From contig CABIXF010000014.1 of assembly GCA_902362595.1 (NCBI GenBank), positions 1 to 64,000 of the forward strand: a stretch of 64,000 nucleotides of DNA, read 5' to 3'. Within the stretch, counting starts at the first letter, position 1. Every line of letters begins with the position of its first letter. A program made the position numbers and the translations under genes. Origin of the DNA: Bacteroidaceae bacterium (GTDB lineage: Bacteria > Bacteroidota > Bacteroidia > Bacteroidales > Bacteroidaceae). The notes under the pieces were generated by a model. It saw nothing but the letters and a program-made list of their open reading frames with translations, did no database searches and was not told the origin of the DNA. Positions 43,810 to 51,452 of the stretch are shown piece after piece.

Positions 43810-46161
43810 ATGACAGATTATTTGAATGAACTGAATGACAGTCAGCGCGAGGCGGTGATGTACAACGACGGACCCTCCCTGGTGATTGCCGGAGCCGGTT
43901 CCGGAAAGACGCGCGTGCTGACCTACAAGATAGCCTATCTGCTGGACAACGGGTATGAGCCGTGGTCTATTCTGGCATTGACCTTTACCAACAAGGCGGC
44001 CCGCGAGATGAAGGAGCGTATTGCCCGCCAGGTGGGGCCGGAGCGGGCCCGTTATCTCTGGATGGGGACTTTCCATTCCATTTTTTCCCGTATTCTGCGG
44101 GCAGAGGCCGATGCGCTGGGCTTTACGTCCAACTTCACGATTTACGACGCGACGGATTCCAAGAGTCTGGTGAAGGCCATTATCAAGGAAATGAATCTGG
44201 ACGACAAGGTGTACAAGCCGGGCATGGTGCAGGGACGCATCAGTCAGGCCAAGAACCACCTGGTGCTGCCGGAGGCATACGCGGCGAATGCAGAGCTGGT
44301 GGAGGCGGACCAGGCGGCAAAGGTGCCGTTGGTGCGGGAAATTTATGCGCGCTACTGGAACCGCTGCCGGCAGAGTGATGCCATGGACTTCGACGACCTG
44401 CTGCTTTATACCTATTTATTGTTTCATACGCGTCCGGACATCTGCGACAAGTATGCGGCACGTTTCCGTTATATTCTGGTGGACGAGTACCAGGACACGA
44501 ACTTTGCCCAGCACAGCATTGTGCTCCAGCTTACGCAGAAACAGCAGTTCGTGTGTGTGGTGGGCGACGATGCACAGAGCATCTATTCCTTCCGTGGGGC
44601 CAACATCGACAACATCCTGAATTTTACCCGTACCTATAAAGATGCCCGTCTGTTCAAGTTGGAACAGAATTACCGTTCCACGCAGACCATTGTCAATGCG
44701 GCCAACAGCCTGATTGCGAAAAACCGTGACCAGATTCGGAAGGATGTCTTTTCGGAAAAAGACAAAGGGGAGCCTATCGGGGTGTTTGCAGCCTACAGCG
44801 ACGTGGAAGAAGGAGAGATTGTGGTCAATAAGATTGTGCAGTTGCATGCGAAGGAAGACTATGCCTATCACGACTGTGCCATCCTTTACCGTACGAATGC
44901 CCAGAGCCGTATCTTCGAAGAGGCGTTGCGCAAGCGCGGTATTCCGTACCGTATCTATGGGGGACTGTCGTTCTACCAGCGCAAGGAAGTGAAAGACGTC
45001 GTGGCTTATTTCCGGATGGTGGTGAATCCGAACGATGAAGAGGCTTTCAAGCGGGTCATCAATTATCCGGCGCGCGGTATCGGGAATACGACGCTGGGTA
45101 AACTGGCGGAGGCTGCCAGCCGTTTTCAGGTGAGTCTGTGGAAGGTGTTGTGCGAACCGCTGAGCTACGGACTGACATTGAACAAGGGTACCCACGCCAA
45201 ATTGCAGGGCTTCCGTGACCTGATTGCGGAGTTTGTGAAGATGGCCCAGGAGAAGGATGCCTATACGGTAGGTATGGAACTGGTGCGCCGTTCGGGCATC
45301 ATGGCAGAAGTGTATCAGGACCGCTCGCCCGAGAATCTGAGCCGACAGGAAAACATCGAGGAACTGGTGAACGGTATGCGTGATTTCTGTGAAGGACGGC
45401 AGGAAGAGGGGAATCCTCATCTGCTGCTGGCCGATTACCTGTCGGAGATTGCCCTGCTCACTGATCAGGATGAGGACAAGGGAGAAACGCAGTCGAAGGT
45501 GACACTGATGACCATCCATTCGGCCAAGGGACTGGAGTTCCGCAATGTGTTTGTGGTGGGGATGGAAGAGAACCTGTTCCCCAGTCCGCTGTCGTCGGCT
45601 TCCTATCGGGCGTTGGAAGAAGAACGCCGCCTGTTTTATGTGGCCGTCACCCGGGCGGAAGACCACTGCTACCTGTCGTATGCCAAGAGCCGTTTCAAGT
45701 ATGGCAAGATGGAATTCTGCAATCCGAGCCGTTTCCTGAAGGACATCGACGTGCGTTACCTGAAACTGCCGCAGGAGGAACTGATGGCCGGGCGCATCGA
45801 GGAAAAGGCCAGCCGTTTCCGGAAGGAGGCCAGTCGCGCTTCCTACGAACGCGAGCCCCGTGAAAGTGGACCGTCGATGTTCGACGGAGGTCCGATGCCG
45901 GAAGAACCCCATCGTTTTGTGCCTCCTCGCACGTTGCGGCGGATTCCCGAGGCAGCCCCATCGGCTACGCCGTCACGTCCGTCGGCAGGGGGACTGTCGG
46001 CCGGCATGTGGATAGAACACGAACGCTTCGGCAAGGGAGAAGTGACCAAGGTGGAAGGCAGCGGAGACAACTGCAAGGCGACGGTGCAGTTCCAGCATGC
46101 CGGGGTGAAGCAGCTCTTGCTGAAGTTTGCCCGTTTTAAAGTAATCGATGAAACAAAATAA
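43810..46161 (+). CDS. UvrD/PcrA-type superfamily 1 DNA helicase
   Basis: 3'-5' DNA helicase of repair and replication restart. The start MTDYLNELNDSQREAVMY follows the promoter; 783 residues. Motifs: Q-motif LNDSQREAV, Walker A AGAGSGKTRVL, Ia LTFTNKAAREM, II LVDEYQDTN, III GDDAQSIYSFRGA, IV LEQNYRSTQ, V MTIHSAKGLEF and VI VAVTRAE. The C-terminus has the PcrA-like Tudor-type tail (MWIEHERFGKGEVTKVEGSGDNCKATVQF). It is 12 bp upstream of nspC, so the two are probably co-transcribed. Confidence 0.95.
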   Translation: MTDYLNELNDSQREAVMYNDGPSLVIAGAGSGKTRVLTYKIAYLLDNGYEPWSILALTFTNKAAREMKERIARQVGPERARYLWMGTFHSIFSRILRAEADALGFTSNFTIYDATDSKSLVKAIIKEMNLDDKVYKPGMVQGRISQAKNHLVLPEAYAANAELVEADQAAKVPLVREIYARYWNRCRQSDAMDFDDLLLYTYLLFHTRPDICDKYAARFRYILVDEYQDTNFAQHSIVLQLTQKQQFVCVVGDDAQSIYSFRGANIDNILNFTRTYKDARLFKLEQNYRSTQTIVNAANSLIAKNRDQIRKDVFSEKDKGEPIGVFAAYSDVEEGEIVVNKIVQLHAKEDYAYHDCAILYRTNAQSRIFEEALRKRGIPYRIYGGLSFYQRKEVKDVVAYFRMVVNPNDEEAFKRVINYPARGIGNTTLGKLAEAASRFQVSLWKVLCEPLSYGLTLNKGTHAKLQGFRDLIAEFVKMAQEKDAYTVGMELVRRSGIMAEVYQDRSPENLSRQENIEELVNGMRDFCEGRQEEGNPHLLLADYLSEIALLTDQDEDKGETQSKVTLMTIHSAKGLEFRNVFVVGMEENLFPSPLSSASYRALEEERRLFYVAVTRAEDHCYLSYAKSRFKYGKMEFCNPSRFLKDIDVRYLKLPQEELMAGRIEEKASRFRKEASRASYEREPRESGPSMFDGGPMPEEPHRFVPPRTLRRIPEAAPSATPSRPSAGGLSAGMWIEHERFGKGEVTKVEGSGDNCKATVQFQHAGVKQLLLKFARFKVIDETK

Positions 46162-46173
46162 ATAAGAAAGACA

Positions 46174-47340
46174 ATGATAAAAGACTGGGACAAGATACCC
46201 TCTCCGTGCTATGTCATGGAGGAGGAGTTGCTGAGAAAGAATCTCACACTGATCAAGCACGTGGCCGATACGGCAGGGGTGGAAATCATTCTGGCGTTTA
46301 AAGCTTTCGCCATGTGGAAATCGTTCCCGATTTTCCGGGAATACATCCGTTACACCACGGCCAGTTCCGAATACGAGGCTCGTCTGGCTTTCGAGGAGTT
46401 TGGCAGCAAGGCCCACACGTATTCACCCGCCTATACGGCACAGAATTTTCCGGCTTTCCTGAAATACAGCAGTCACATCACCTTCAACTCGCTGTCGCAG
46501 TACGAACGGTTCTATCCGATGGCCAAGGCGAATCCGGAACCAGTGTCCTGCGGTATCCGCGTCAATCCCGAATATTCGGAAGTGGAGGTGGAACTGTATA
46601 ATCCGTGTGCGCCGGGCACCCGTTTTGGGGTAACGGCCGACCAGTTGCCGGAGCAGTTGCCGGAAGGAATTGAAGGGTTCCACTGTCATTGCCATTGCGA
46701 GTCGAGTTCCTACGAACTGGAACGCACGCTTCAGCACATTGAAGAAAAGTTCAGTCGCTGGTTTCCGCAGTTGAAATGGCTGAATCTGGGAGGAGGCCAT
46801 CTGATGACACGGGCCGATTACGACGTGGACCATCTGATTCGCTTGCTGCAAGGACTGAAGTCGCGCTATCCACATTTGCAGATTATCCTGGAACCGGGCT
46901 CAGCTTTCACCTGGCAGACTGGTCCGCTGGTGGCTTCGGTGGTCGACGTGGTGGAAAACCGGGGCATACGGACAGCCATTCTTGATGTCAGCTTCACCTG
47001 CCACATGCCCGACTGTCTGGAGATGCCTTATCAGCCGCGGGTGCGTGATGCCGAGTCATTGCCTGCCGATGCAGTGAAAACCGCTCCGAAAGAAGCGCAT
47101 GTGTACCGGTTGGGCGGCAACAGTTGCCTGAGTGGTGACTACATGGGCAGTTGGAAGTTCGACCACGAGCTGCAGGTAGGCGAGCGGGTTGTGTTTGAAG
47201 ACATGATTCACTATACCATGGTCAAGACGAACATGTTCAACGGCATCCATCATCCGTCGATTGCCATTCTGCATACCGACGGCGAACTGGAAGTGTATCG
47301 CACTTTCCACTACGAGGATTATCGCGACCGCATGTGTTGA
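46174..47340 (+). CDS. nspC: Carboxynorspermidine decarboxylase
   Basis: PLP-dependent decarboxylation of carboxynorspermidine/carboxyspermidine in the polyamine route used by Bacteroidetes. The 388-residue alanine-racemase/ODC-fold protein has the PLP lysine in ILAFKAFAMWKSF, the opening IPSPCYVMEEELLRKNL, the LNLGGGHLMTRADYD phosphate-binding loop, ILEPGSAFTWQTG and the C-terminal YRLGGNSCLSGDYMG. Its carboxynorspermidine dehydrogenase partner is not in the window. The stop is 12 bp ahead of the 22-bp palindromic repeat array. Confidence 0.94.
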   Translation: MIKDWDKIPSPCYVMEEELLRKNLTLIKHVADTAGVEIILAFKAFAMWKSFPIFREYIRYTTASSEYEARLAFEEFGSKAHTYSPAYTAQNFPAFLKYSSHITFNSLSQYERFYPMAKANPEPVSCGIRVNPEYSEVEVELYNPCAPGTRFGVTADQLPEQLPEGIEGFHCHCHCESSSYELERTLQHIEEKFSRWFPQLKWLNLGGGHLMTRADYDVDHLIRLLQGLKSRYPHLQIILEPGSAFTWQTGPLVASVVDVVENRGIRTAILDVSFTCHMPDCLEMPYQPRVRDAESLPADAVKTAPKEAHVYRLGGNSCLSGDYMGSWKFDHELQVGERVVFEDMIHYTMVKTNMFNGIHHPSIAILHTDGELEVYRTFHYEDYRDRMC

Positions 47341-47352
47341 GAGGACTGTAAA

Positions 47353-47479
47353 AAAACACTTAGACGTTTGTGGGAAAACGCTTAGGCATTTGAAGTAAAA
47401 CATCTAAGCGTTTCAATCAAAACTCTTAGGCGTTTGAAGGAAAACTCTTAGGCGTTTCCCTTCAAACGCCTTTACGTTT
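47353..47479. repeat. Array of six 17-bp imperfect palindromes, 22-bp period
   Basis: Units begin at 47353, 47375, 47397, 47419, 47441 and 47463, each 17 bp plus a 5-nt spacer. Unit 2 is AAAACGCTTAGGCATTT and units 4 and 5 are both AAAACTCTTAGGCGTTT; consensus AAAACGCTTAGGCGTTT. The array ends in T6, and the last two units form the hairpin AGGCGTTT-N6-AAACGCCT. Same family as the array at 63224-63371. Positions 47484-47636 beyond it hold nothing supportable. Confidence 0.92.
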
Positions 47480-47636
47480 TTTAGTGAGCGTCTTAACTCT
47501 TCTTTTTCTCTACAGAAGTCTTCTGATGTCTTCATTTTCAGATTTTTCTGCATGCGGAAACCGCCTGAAGCGCAGGATGGCTCATGTGGCCGCTGAAGAA
47601 AAATGTCACTTTTTTCAAAAAAAGATGCCCGATAGT

Positions 47637-47667
47637 TTTGGTAGTTTCAAAAAAACGACTACCTTTG
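47637..47667 (+). promoter_or_regulatory. Full -33/-7 promoter of the tRNA cluster
   Basis: TTTG at 47637-47640 and TACCTTTG at 47660-47667 with a 19-nt gap, a complete match to the Bacteroides primary promoter; 42 bp ahead of the first tRNA. Confidence 0.8.
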
Positions 47668-47709
47668 CACTCGCAATCGGGAAAAATGATGAACGGTTGC
47701 AGAAATGAT

Positions 47710-47782
47710 GCGGAAATAGCTCAGTTGGTAGAGCATAACCTTGCCAAGGTTAGGGTCGCGAGTTCGAGTCTCGTTTTCCGCT
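47710..47782 (+). tRNA. tRNA-Gly(GCC), copy 1
   Basis: 73 nt; acceptor GCGGAAA/TTTCCGC, anticodon loop TTGCCAA, T-arm GTTCGAGTC; no encoded CCA. Confidence 0.97.
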
Positions 47783-47815
47783 CAGCGAAAAAGAAAAGAG
47801 TTGCGCTAAGCAAAT

Positions 47816-47896
47816 GCCCAGGTGGCGGAATGGTAGACGCGCACGTTTCAGGTGCGTGTGTCGAGAGGCATGCAGGTTCGAGTCCTGTTCTGGGCA
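47816..47896 (+). tRNA. tRNA-Leu(CAG), copy 1
   Basis: 81-nt type II tRNA; acceptor GCCCAGG, anticodon stem CACGT/GCGTG with loop TTCAGGT, long variable arm. The next three bases happen to be CCA, unlike copy 2. Confidence 0.95.
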
Positions 47897-47924
47897 CCAT
47901 AACAATTCTTTTCTTTTTCTTTTT

Positions 47925-48009
47925 GGAGGAATGGCGGAATTGGTAGACGCGCCACTTTGAGGGGGTGGTGACAGTTTATGTCGTGTGAGTTCGAGTCTCA
48001 TTTCCTTCA
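47925..48009 (+). tRNA. tRNA-Leu(GAG)
   Basis: 85-nt type II tRNA; acceptor GGAGGAA/TTCCTTC (one G-U pair), anticodon stem CCACT/GGTGG with loop TTGAGGG, long variable arm. Confidence 0.95.
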
Positions 48010-48018
48010 CATAAAATT

Positions 48019-48091
48019 GCGGAAATAGCTCAGTTGGTAGAGCATAACCTTGCCAAGGTTAGGGTCGCGAGTTCGAGTCTCGTTTTCCGCT
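48019..48091 (+). tRNA. tRNA-Gly(GCC), copy 2
   Basis: 73 nt, identical to copy 1. Confidence 0.97.
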
Positions 48092-48131
48092 CAAGCGTTT
48101 TTTTGATGCGCGAAGGTCGAAAGGCCGTAAT

Positions 48132-48212
48132 GCCCAGGTGGCGGAATGGTAGACGCGCACGTTTCAGGTGCGTGTGTCGAGAGGCATGCAGGTTCGAGTC
48201 CTGTTCTGGGCA
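48132..48212 (+). tRNA. tRNA-Leu(CAG), copy 2
   Basis: 81 nt, identical to copy 1 in the mature part; followed by CTA rather than CCA. Confidence 0.95.
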
Positions 48213-48221
48213 CTACACATT

Positions 48222-48294
48222 GCGGAAATAGCTCAGTTGGTAGAGCATAACCTTGCCAAGGTTAGGGTCGCGAGTTCGAGTCTCGTTTTCCGCT
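48222..48294 (+). tRNA. tRNA-Gly(GCC), copy 3
   Basis: 73 nt, identical to copies 1 and 2. Confidence 0.97.
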
Positions 48295-48316
48295 CCAATT
48301 TGTTTACTGAAAATTT

Positions 48317-48389
48317 GCGGAAATAGCTCAGTTGGTAGAGCATAACCTTGCCAAGGTTAGGGTCGCGAGTTCGAGTCTCGTTTTCCGCT
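48317..48389 (+). tRNA. tRNA-Gly(GCC), copy 4
   Basis: 73 nt, identical to the other three; last gene of the cluster. Confidence 0.97.
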
Positions 48390-48394
48390 CGGAG

Positions 48395-48427
48395 GAGAAG
48401 ACAGCGCCAGTTGTTTTCTCTTTTTTT
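48395..48427 (+). terminator. Terminator of the tRNA cluster
   Basis: Stem GAGAAGACA (48395-48403) / TGTTTTCTC (48412-48420), one G-U pair, followed by seven T. Confidence 0.85.
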
Positions 48428-48488
48428 ATGTGTTTTTCCTGTGTGGATTTTTTTTGAATATCTCTTGCGGGGATTATAAGGAATTTGA

Positions 48489-48496
48489 TATATTTG
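48489..48496 (+). promoter_or_regulatory. -7 box TATATTTG for the 70-residue protein
   Basis: Perfect TAnnTTTG; CTTG at 48464-48467 with a 21-nt gap may be a weak -33 box. Confidence 0.6.
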
Positions 48497-48524
48497 CGCC
48501 TGCAATCAGAAAAAGGAAAAAGTC

Positions 48525-48737
48525 ATGAAAACGTATGATATTTATTTCTCGGACGGAAGTTCGAGCGACAATAAGGGGTTTTCCATCAAGACACCCGAAA
48601 AGGCTATCCACATGGCAGAGGATATGCTGGTAAAAGGCAACAGTTACATTGATGATTATGCCGGAGGGACAATTTCGGTCGTAGCTTCCGATGGAGAAGT
48701 GGTGTGGAGCAGTCCGATACCTCCCAAAGGAAAGTAA
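48525..48737 (+). CDS. Small cytoplasmic protein, unknown, 70 residues
   Basis: The frame begins MKTYDIYFSDGSSSDNKGF 29 bp after a -7 box, with AAGGAAAAAG upstream. It is compact: a strand, a helix (TPEKAIHMAEDMLV), then two strands (GGTISVVASDGEVVWSSPI). The pattern suggests a small alpha/beta fold. It is 38 bp upstream of riboflavin synthase and probably in the same transcript. No family recognised. Confidence 0.75.
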   Translation: MKTYDIYFSDGSSSDNKGFSIKTPEKAIHMAEDMLVKGNSYIDDYAGGTISVVASDGEVVWSSPIPPKGK

Positions 48738-48775
48738 AAGCACGTATTAGTATATCATTAAAAACCATAAGATTT

Positions 48776-49381
48776 ATGTTTTCTGGAATAGTAGAAGAAT
48801 ATGCGGAAGTGGTCAAGGTGGTAAAGGATCAGGAAAACCTGCACCTGACACTGAAATGTTCGTTTGTAGACGAGTTGAAAATAGACCAGAGTGTGTCCCA
48901 CAACGGGGTGTGCCTGACAGTGGTGAGCATTCAGGACGGCACTTATACGGTGACGGCCATGAAGGAAACCATCGAACGTTCCAATATCGGCCTGCTGGTT
49001 CCGGGGGATAAGGTGAACGTGGAACGCAGCATGATGATGAACGGACGGCTGGACGGACACATCGTGCAGGGGCATGTAGACCAGACGGCGGTTTGTACGG
49101 CCATCGACGATGCACAGGGAAGCTGGTATTTCACGTTCAAGTACGACTTTGACAAGGAAATGGCAAAACGCGGCTATTTTACGGTGGACAAAGGTTCTGT
49201 CACGGTGAACGGGGTGAGCCTGACTGTCTGCAATCCGACGGCCGACAGTTTCCAGGTGGCCATCATTCCTTACACGTATGAGCATACCAACTTCCATACC
49301 ATTAAGGTGGGTAGTGTGGTGAACATCGAATTTGACATTATCGGGAAGTATTTGAGCCGCATGATGCAGCTCACGAAGTAA
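48776..49381 (+). CDS. ribE: Riboflavin synthase alpha subunit
   Basis: Dismutates two 6,7-dimethyl-8-ribityllumazine molecules to riboflavin. The start MFSGIVEEYAEV is the family's typical opening; earlier in-frame codons do not fit. The 201-residue protein has two lumazine-binding barrels, each with a G-V-x-L-T-V motif (HNGVCLTVVSI and VNGVSLTVCNP) and the linking GHIVQGHVDQTA motif. Other rib genes are not in the window. Confidence 0.95.
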   Translation: MFSGIVEEYAEVVKVVKDQENLHLTLKCSFVDELKIDQSVSHNGVCLTVVSIQDGTYTVTAMKETIERSNIGLLVPGDKVNVERSMMMNGRLDGHIVQGHVDQTAVCTAIDDAQGSWYFTFKYDFDKEMAKRGYFTVDKGSVTVNGVSLTVCNPTADSFQVAIIPYTYEHTNFHTIKVGSVVNIEFDIIGKYLSRMMQLTK

Positions 49382-49402
49382 TGGCCGGTTGTGTCCGGCT
49401 CT

Positions 49403-49447
49403 CAGGCGCAGTTCTCAGGGGAATCTGGGAGCTGCGCCTGTTTTTTT
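49403..49447 (+). terminator. Terminator after ribE
   Basis: CAGGCGCAG and TCTCAG arms pair with CTGGGA and CTGCGCCTG (49403 to 49440), then seven T. Confidence 0.85.
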
Positions 49448-50762
49448 ACAGGTCCTTCAGCAGGATGTGACTGTTCTTTTCCGTATATTCTTTGCGGGCT
49501 TCTATCAGGGCCTGCCAGGCGGCTGAATAATGTCCCGGGTCGACTTTGAAATCTTCTGCTCCGTTGGCATCCAGTTGGCTGAGCAGGGTTCCCACGCTCA
49601 GTCGGTTGATGTCAATGCCCGGAAGATAGCGTGGTTCGCGTGATTTCTCTTCTCCACCGGCGTCTGCTTCGTAAATCAGCCGTATGTCTTGTAATTCATA
49701 CAAAATGCTCTTTGTCAGCCGGATAGGAATCTTGTGTTCCTTGCTGAGGGCTTCTGCCGTGTAAGGACGGCCGCCTGTGGCAAACCGCTTGCAGATGGAA
49801 CTCAGGATGATGGTGCAGAAGAAATCGTGAAAGCGGCGGCTGATGTGGGCCGTTTCCTTTCCGAAGTTGAAGGTGGAAATGTTTTGGCTGATGTAGCTCA
49901 TCTCGGCTCCGAACAGGCAGATGCTCCAGGAAATCTGTGCCCATAACAGGAACATCGGAATGGCCGCGAAACTTCCGTAGATGGCGTTGTAGTTGGAGAC
50001 CCATATCTGGCTGTTGATGTAAACATACTGGAAGGCCTGGAAAGCACTTCCGGCCAGTATGCCGGGCAGCCAGGCATGGGTGAGCTTGACTTTCGTGTTG
50101 GGCATGAAGGTGTAGAGCCCGATGAACATTCCCCAGATAAGCGCGTAGGGGATGAGGCGGACAAAGAATTTCAATACCGGAGCCAGTACCATGAAGTTTT
50201 GCATTTCCTTGACATAGGTGGTCATGAAGATGGTCAGACCGCTGGATACTACCAGCAGTATCGGGAGCAACAGAATCATGGAAAAGTAGTCGGTTATCTG
50301 GCGGAACACGCTGCGGGGTTTCTTTACTTGCCAGATGGCGTTGAAACTGCGTTCGATGTTGTCAATCAGCAGCAGGATGGTGCCTAGCAGCATGATGAGG
50401 CCAATGCCGATGAAGATACCGCTTTGTGCATGCTCCAGGTAGGAATTGATCCAACTGATAATCAGTTCGGCCTGCGAACCGGTCATCCCGCTTCGGAACT
50501 GCGACTCGACCATTGCGTCGAATCCGAATCCCCGGGCGATGGCGAACAGCAAGGCCAGGATGGGGATGATAGAGAGCAGGGTACTGTAGGTCAGTGCAGA
50601 GGCACGCACTACAATACGGTCGTTGATGAACTGGATGATGGAGAGATAGACTATTTTAAGGCAAGTGTAGGCCTTCCACTGAAGGTGGGTGACTTCATCT
50701 TCTCGGATGCGCCATATACCGTCGTCCAGAAAATGAATCAGCGCTTTTATTCGGGCGTTCAT
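49446..50762 (-). CDS. YihY/BrkB-family inner-membrane protein
   Basis: The 438-residue protein has the BrkB/YihY domain of about six membrane segments: DRIVVRASALTYSTLLSIIPILALLFAIARGFG, then IGLIMLLGTILLLIDNIE, FSMILLLPILLVVSSGL and a final pair around WVSNYNAIYGSFAAIPMFLLWAQISWSICLFGAEM. The family was once called RNase BN but is not a nuclease; transport or envelope roles are suspected. The C-terminal 120 residues form a soluble winged-helix-like extension (PYTAEALSKEHKIPIRLTKSILYELQDIRLI), which is an addition over the short family form. It lies 25 bp downstream of rnpB on the same strand. Confidence 0.88.
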   Translation of the reverse strand: MNARIKALIHFLDDGIWRIREDEVTHLQWKAYTCLKIVYLSIIQFINDRIVVRASALTYSTLLSIIPILALLFAIARGFGFDAMVESQFRSGMTGSQAELIISWINSYLEHAQSGIFIGIGLIMLLGTILLLIDNIERSFNAIWQVKKPRSVFRQITDYFSMILLLPILLVVSSGLTIFMTTYVKEMQNFMVLAPVLKFFVRLIPYALIWGMFIGLYTFMPNTKVKLTHAWLPGILAGSAFQAFQYVYINSQIWVSNYNAIYGSFAAIPMFLLWAQISWSICLFGAEMSYISQNISTFNFGKETAHISRRFHDFFCTIILSSICKRFATGGRPYTAEALSKEHKIPIRLTKSILYELQDIRLIYEADAGGEEKSREPRYLPGIDINRLSVGTLLSQLDANGAEDFKVDPGHYSAAWQALIEARKEYTEKNSHILLKDL

Positions 50763-50786
50763 GGTCAGCGTGTTTAAGTGAAAAAA

Positions 50787-51154
50787 GAAAGCAGCCGGTC
50801 TATAAGCCGGGTTCTGTCACCCTGCAGGTGCAGGGGAGCCTGTCATTTATCTACGCCTGCCGTCACCGACAGGCTCTAGCGGTCCACCCTCCGACGTGGG
50901 GCGAGCAACCCTCGTTAATGCCGGTTTACATGACCTTACAACTCCTAAGATGCACAGCCCGCATATCGCTATACGGCTGGTAGGCTCTTACCCTACCTTC
51001 TCACCCTTACCTCCGGGTGGAGGCGGTTCTTTTCTTCTGCATTACTCTGCCTTTGCAGGCGGCTTTCTGTTAGGAAGTAGGATGCTCTGCGTTGCCCGGA
51101 CTTTCCTCTTCTACCTATTATATAGTATCAGCGACAGACCGATCGACTGCTTTC
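50787..51154 (-). ncRNA. rnpB: RNase P RNA
   Basis: The minus strand carries the universal RNase P elements: GAGGAAAGTCCGGGC near the 5' side (about 51105-51120) and ACAGAACCCGGCTTATAGAC at the 3' side (about 50800-50820). The ends pair as GAAAGCAG (5', from 51154) with CTGCTTTC (3', to 50787), giving about 368 nt, followed by a T6 run. A perfect -7 box (TACCTTTG, 51168 to 51161) sits 7 bp upstream of the predicted 5' end. It is the catalytic RNA that matures tRNA 5' ends. Confidence 0.95.
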
Positions 51155-51160
51155 TCTTTG

Positions 51161-51168
51161 CAAAGGTA
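51161..51168 (-). promoter_or_regulatory. -7 box TACCTTTG of rnpB
   Basis: Plus-strand CAAAGGTA; places the start at the predicted RNA 5' end. Confidence 0.65.
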
Positions 51169-51452
51169 CGCAAATAAACGGAATTTGTGCTATAATTGAC
51201 GGGATTCTTTTGAATCGGGCGGAAGGATGACTTTCTGACTGACAGGACGATTTGGCAGAGGTGTCATGATTTCACTGGTAATGAATGTAAATTTGTCAGA
51301 TAGGGCAGTTAACTGCGGTTAATGCCTTTCTTTCCATTGTTAAAAGACGGAAAAAAGAATGGGGGAAGAGTACACTCGTATGGAATTTGTTCTACTTTAG
51401 CAAATGAAAAGTTAAAACAAAGTCGAAATTAACATTTTAAACAATAGAAGAT

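Noticed and set aside
44416..45912. 498-codon open frame opposite the helicase gene
   Set aside because: Antisense to a full set of helicase motifs; composition is that of a shadow frame.
47353..47479. CRISPR-like array
   Set aside because: Units are only 17 bp with 5-nt spacers and are imperfect palindromes; no cas genes are near.
47897..47899. Encoded CCA end on tRNA-Leu(CAG) copy 1
   Set aside because: Copy 2 and the other tRNAs lack it, so it is probably chance.
47484..47946. Short plus-strand frames before and across the tRNA genes
   Set aside because: They overlap the tRNA promoter or the tRNAs themselves and show no coding character.
50896..51177. Plus-strand ORF of 93 codons
   Set aside because: It lies on the complement of RNase P RNA.
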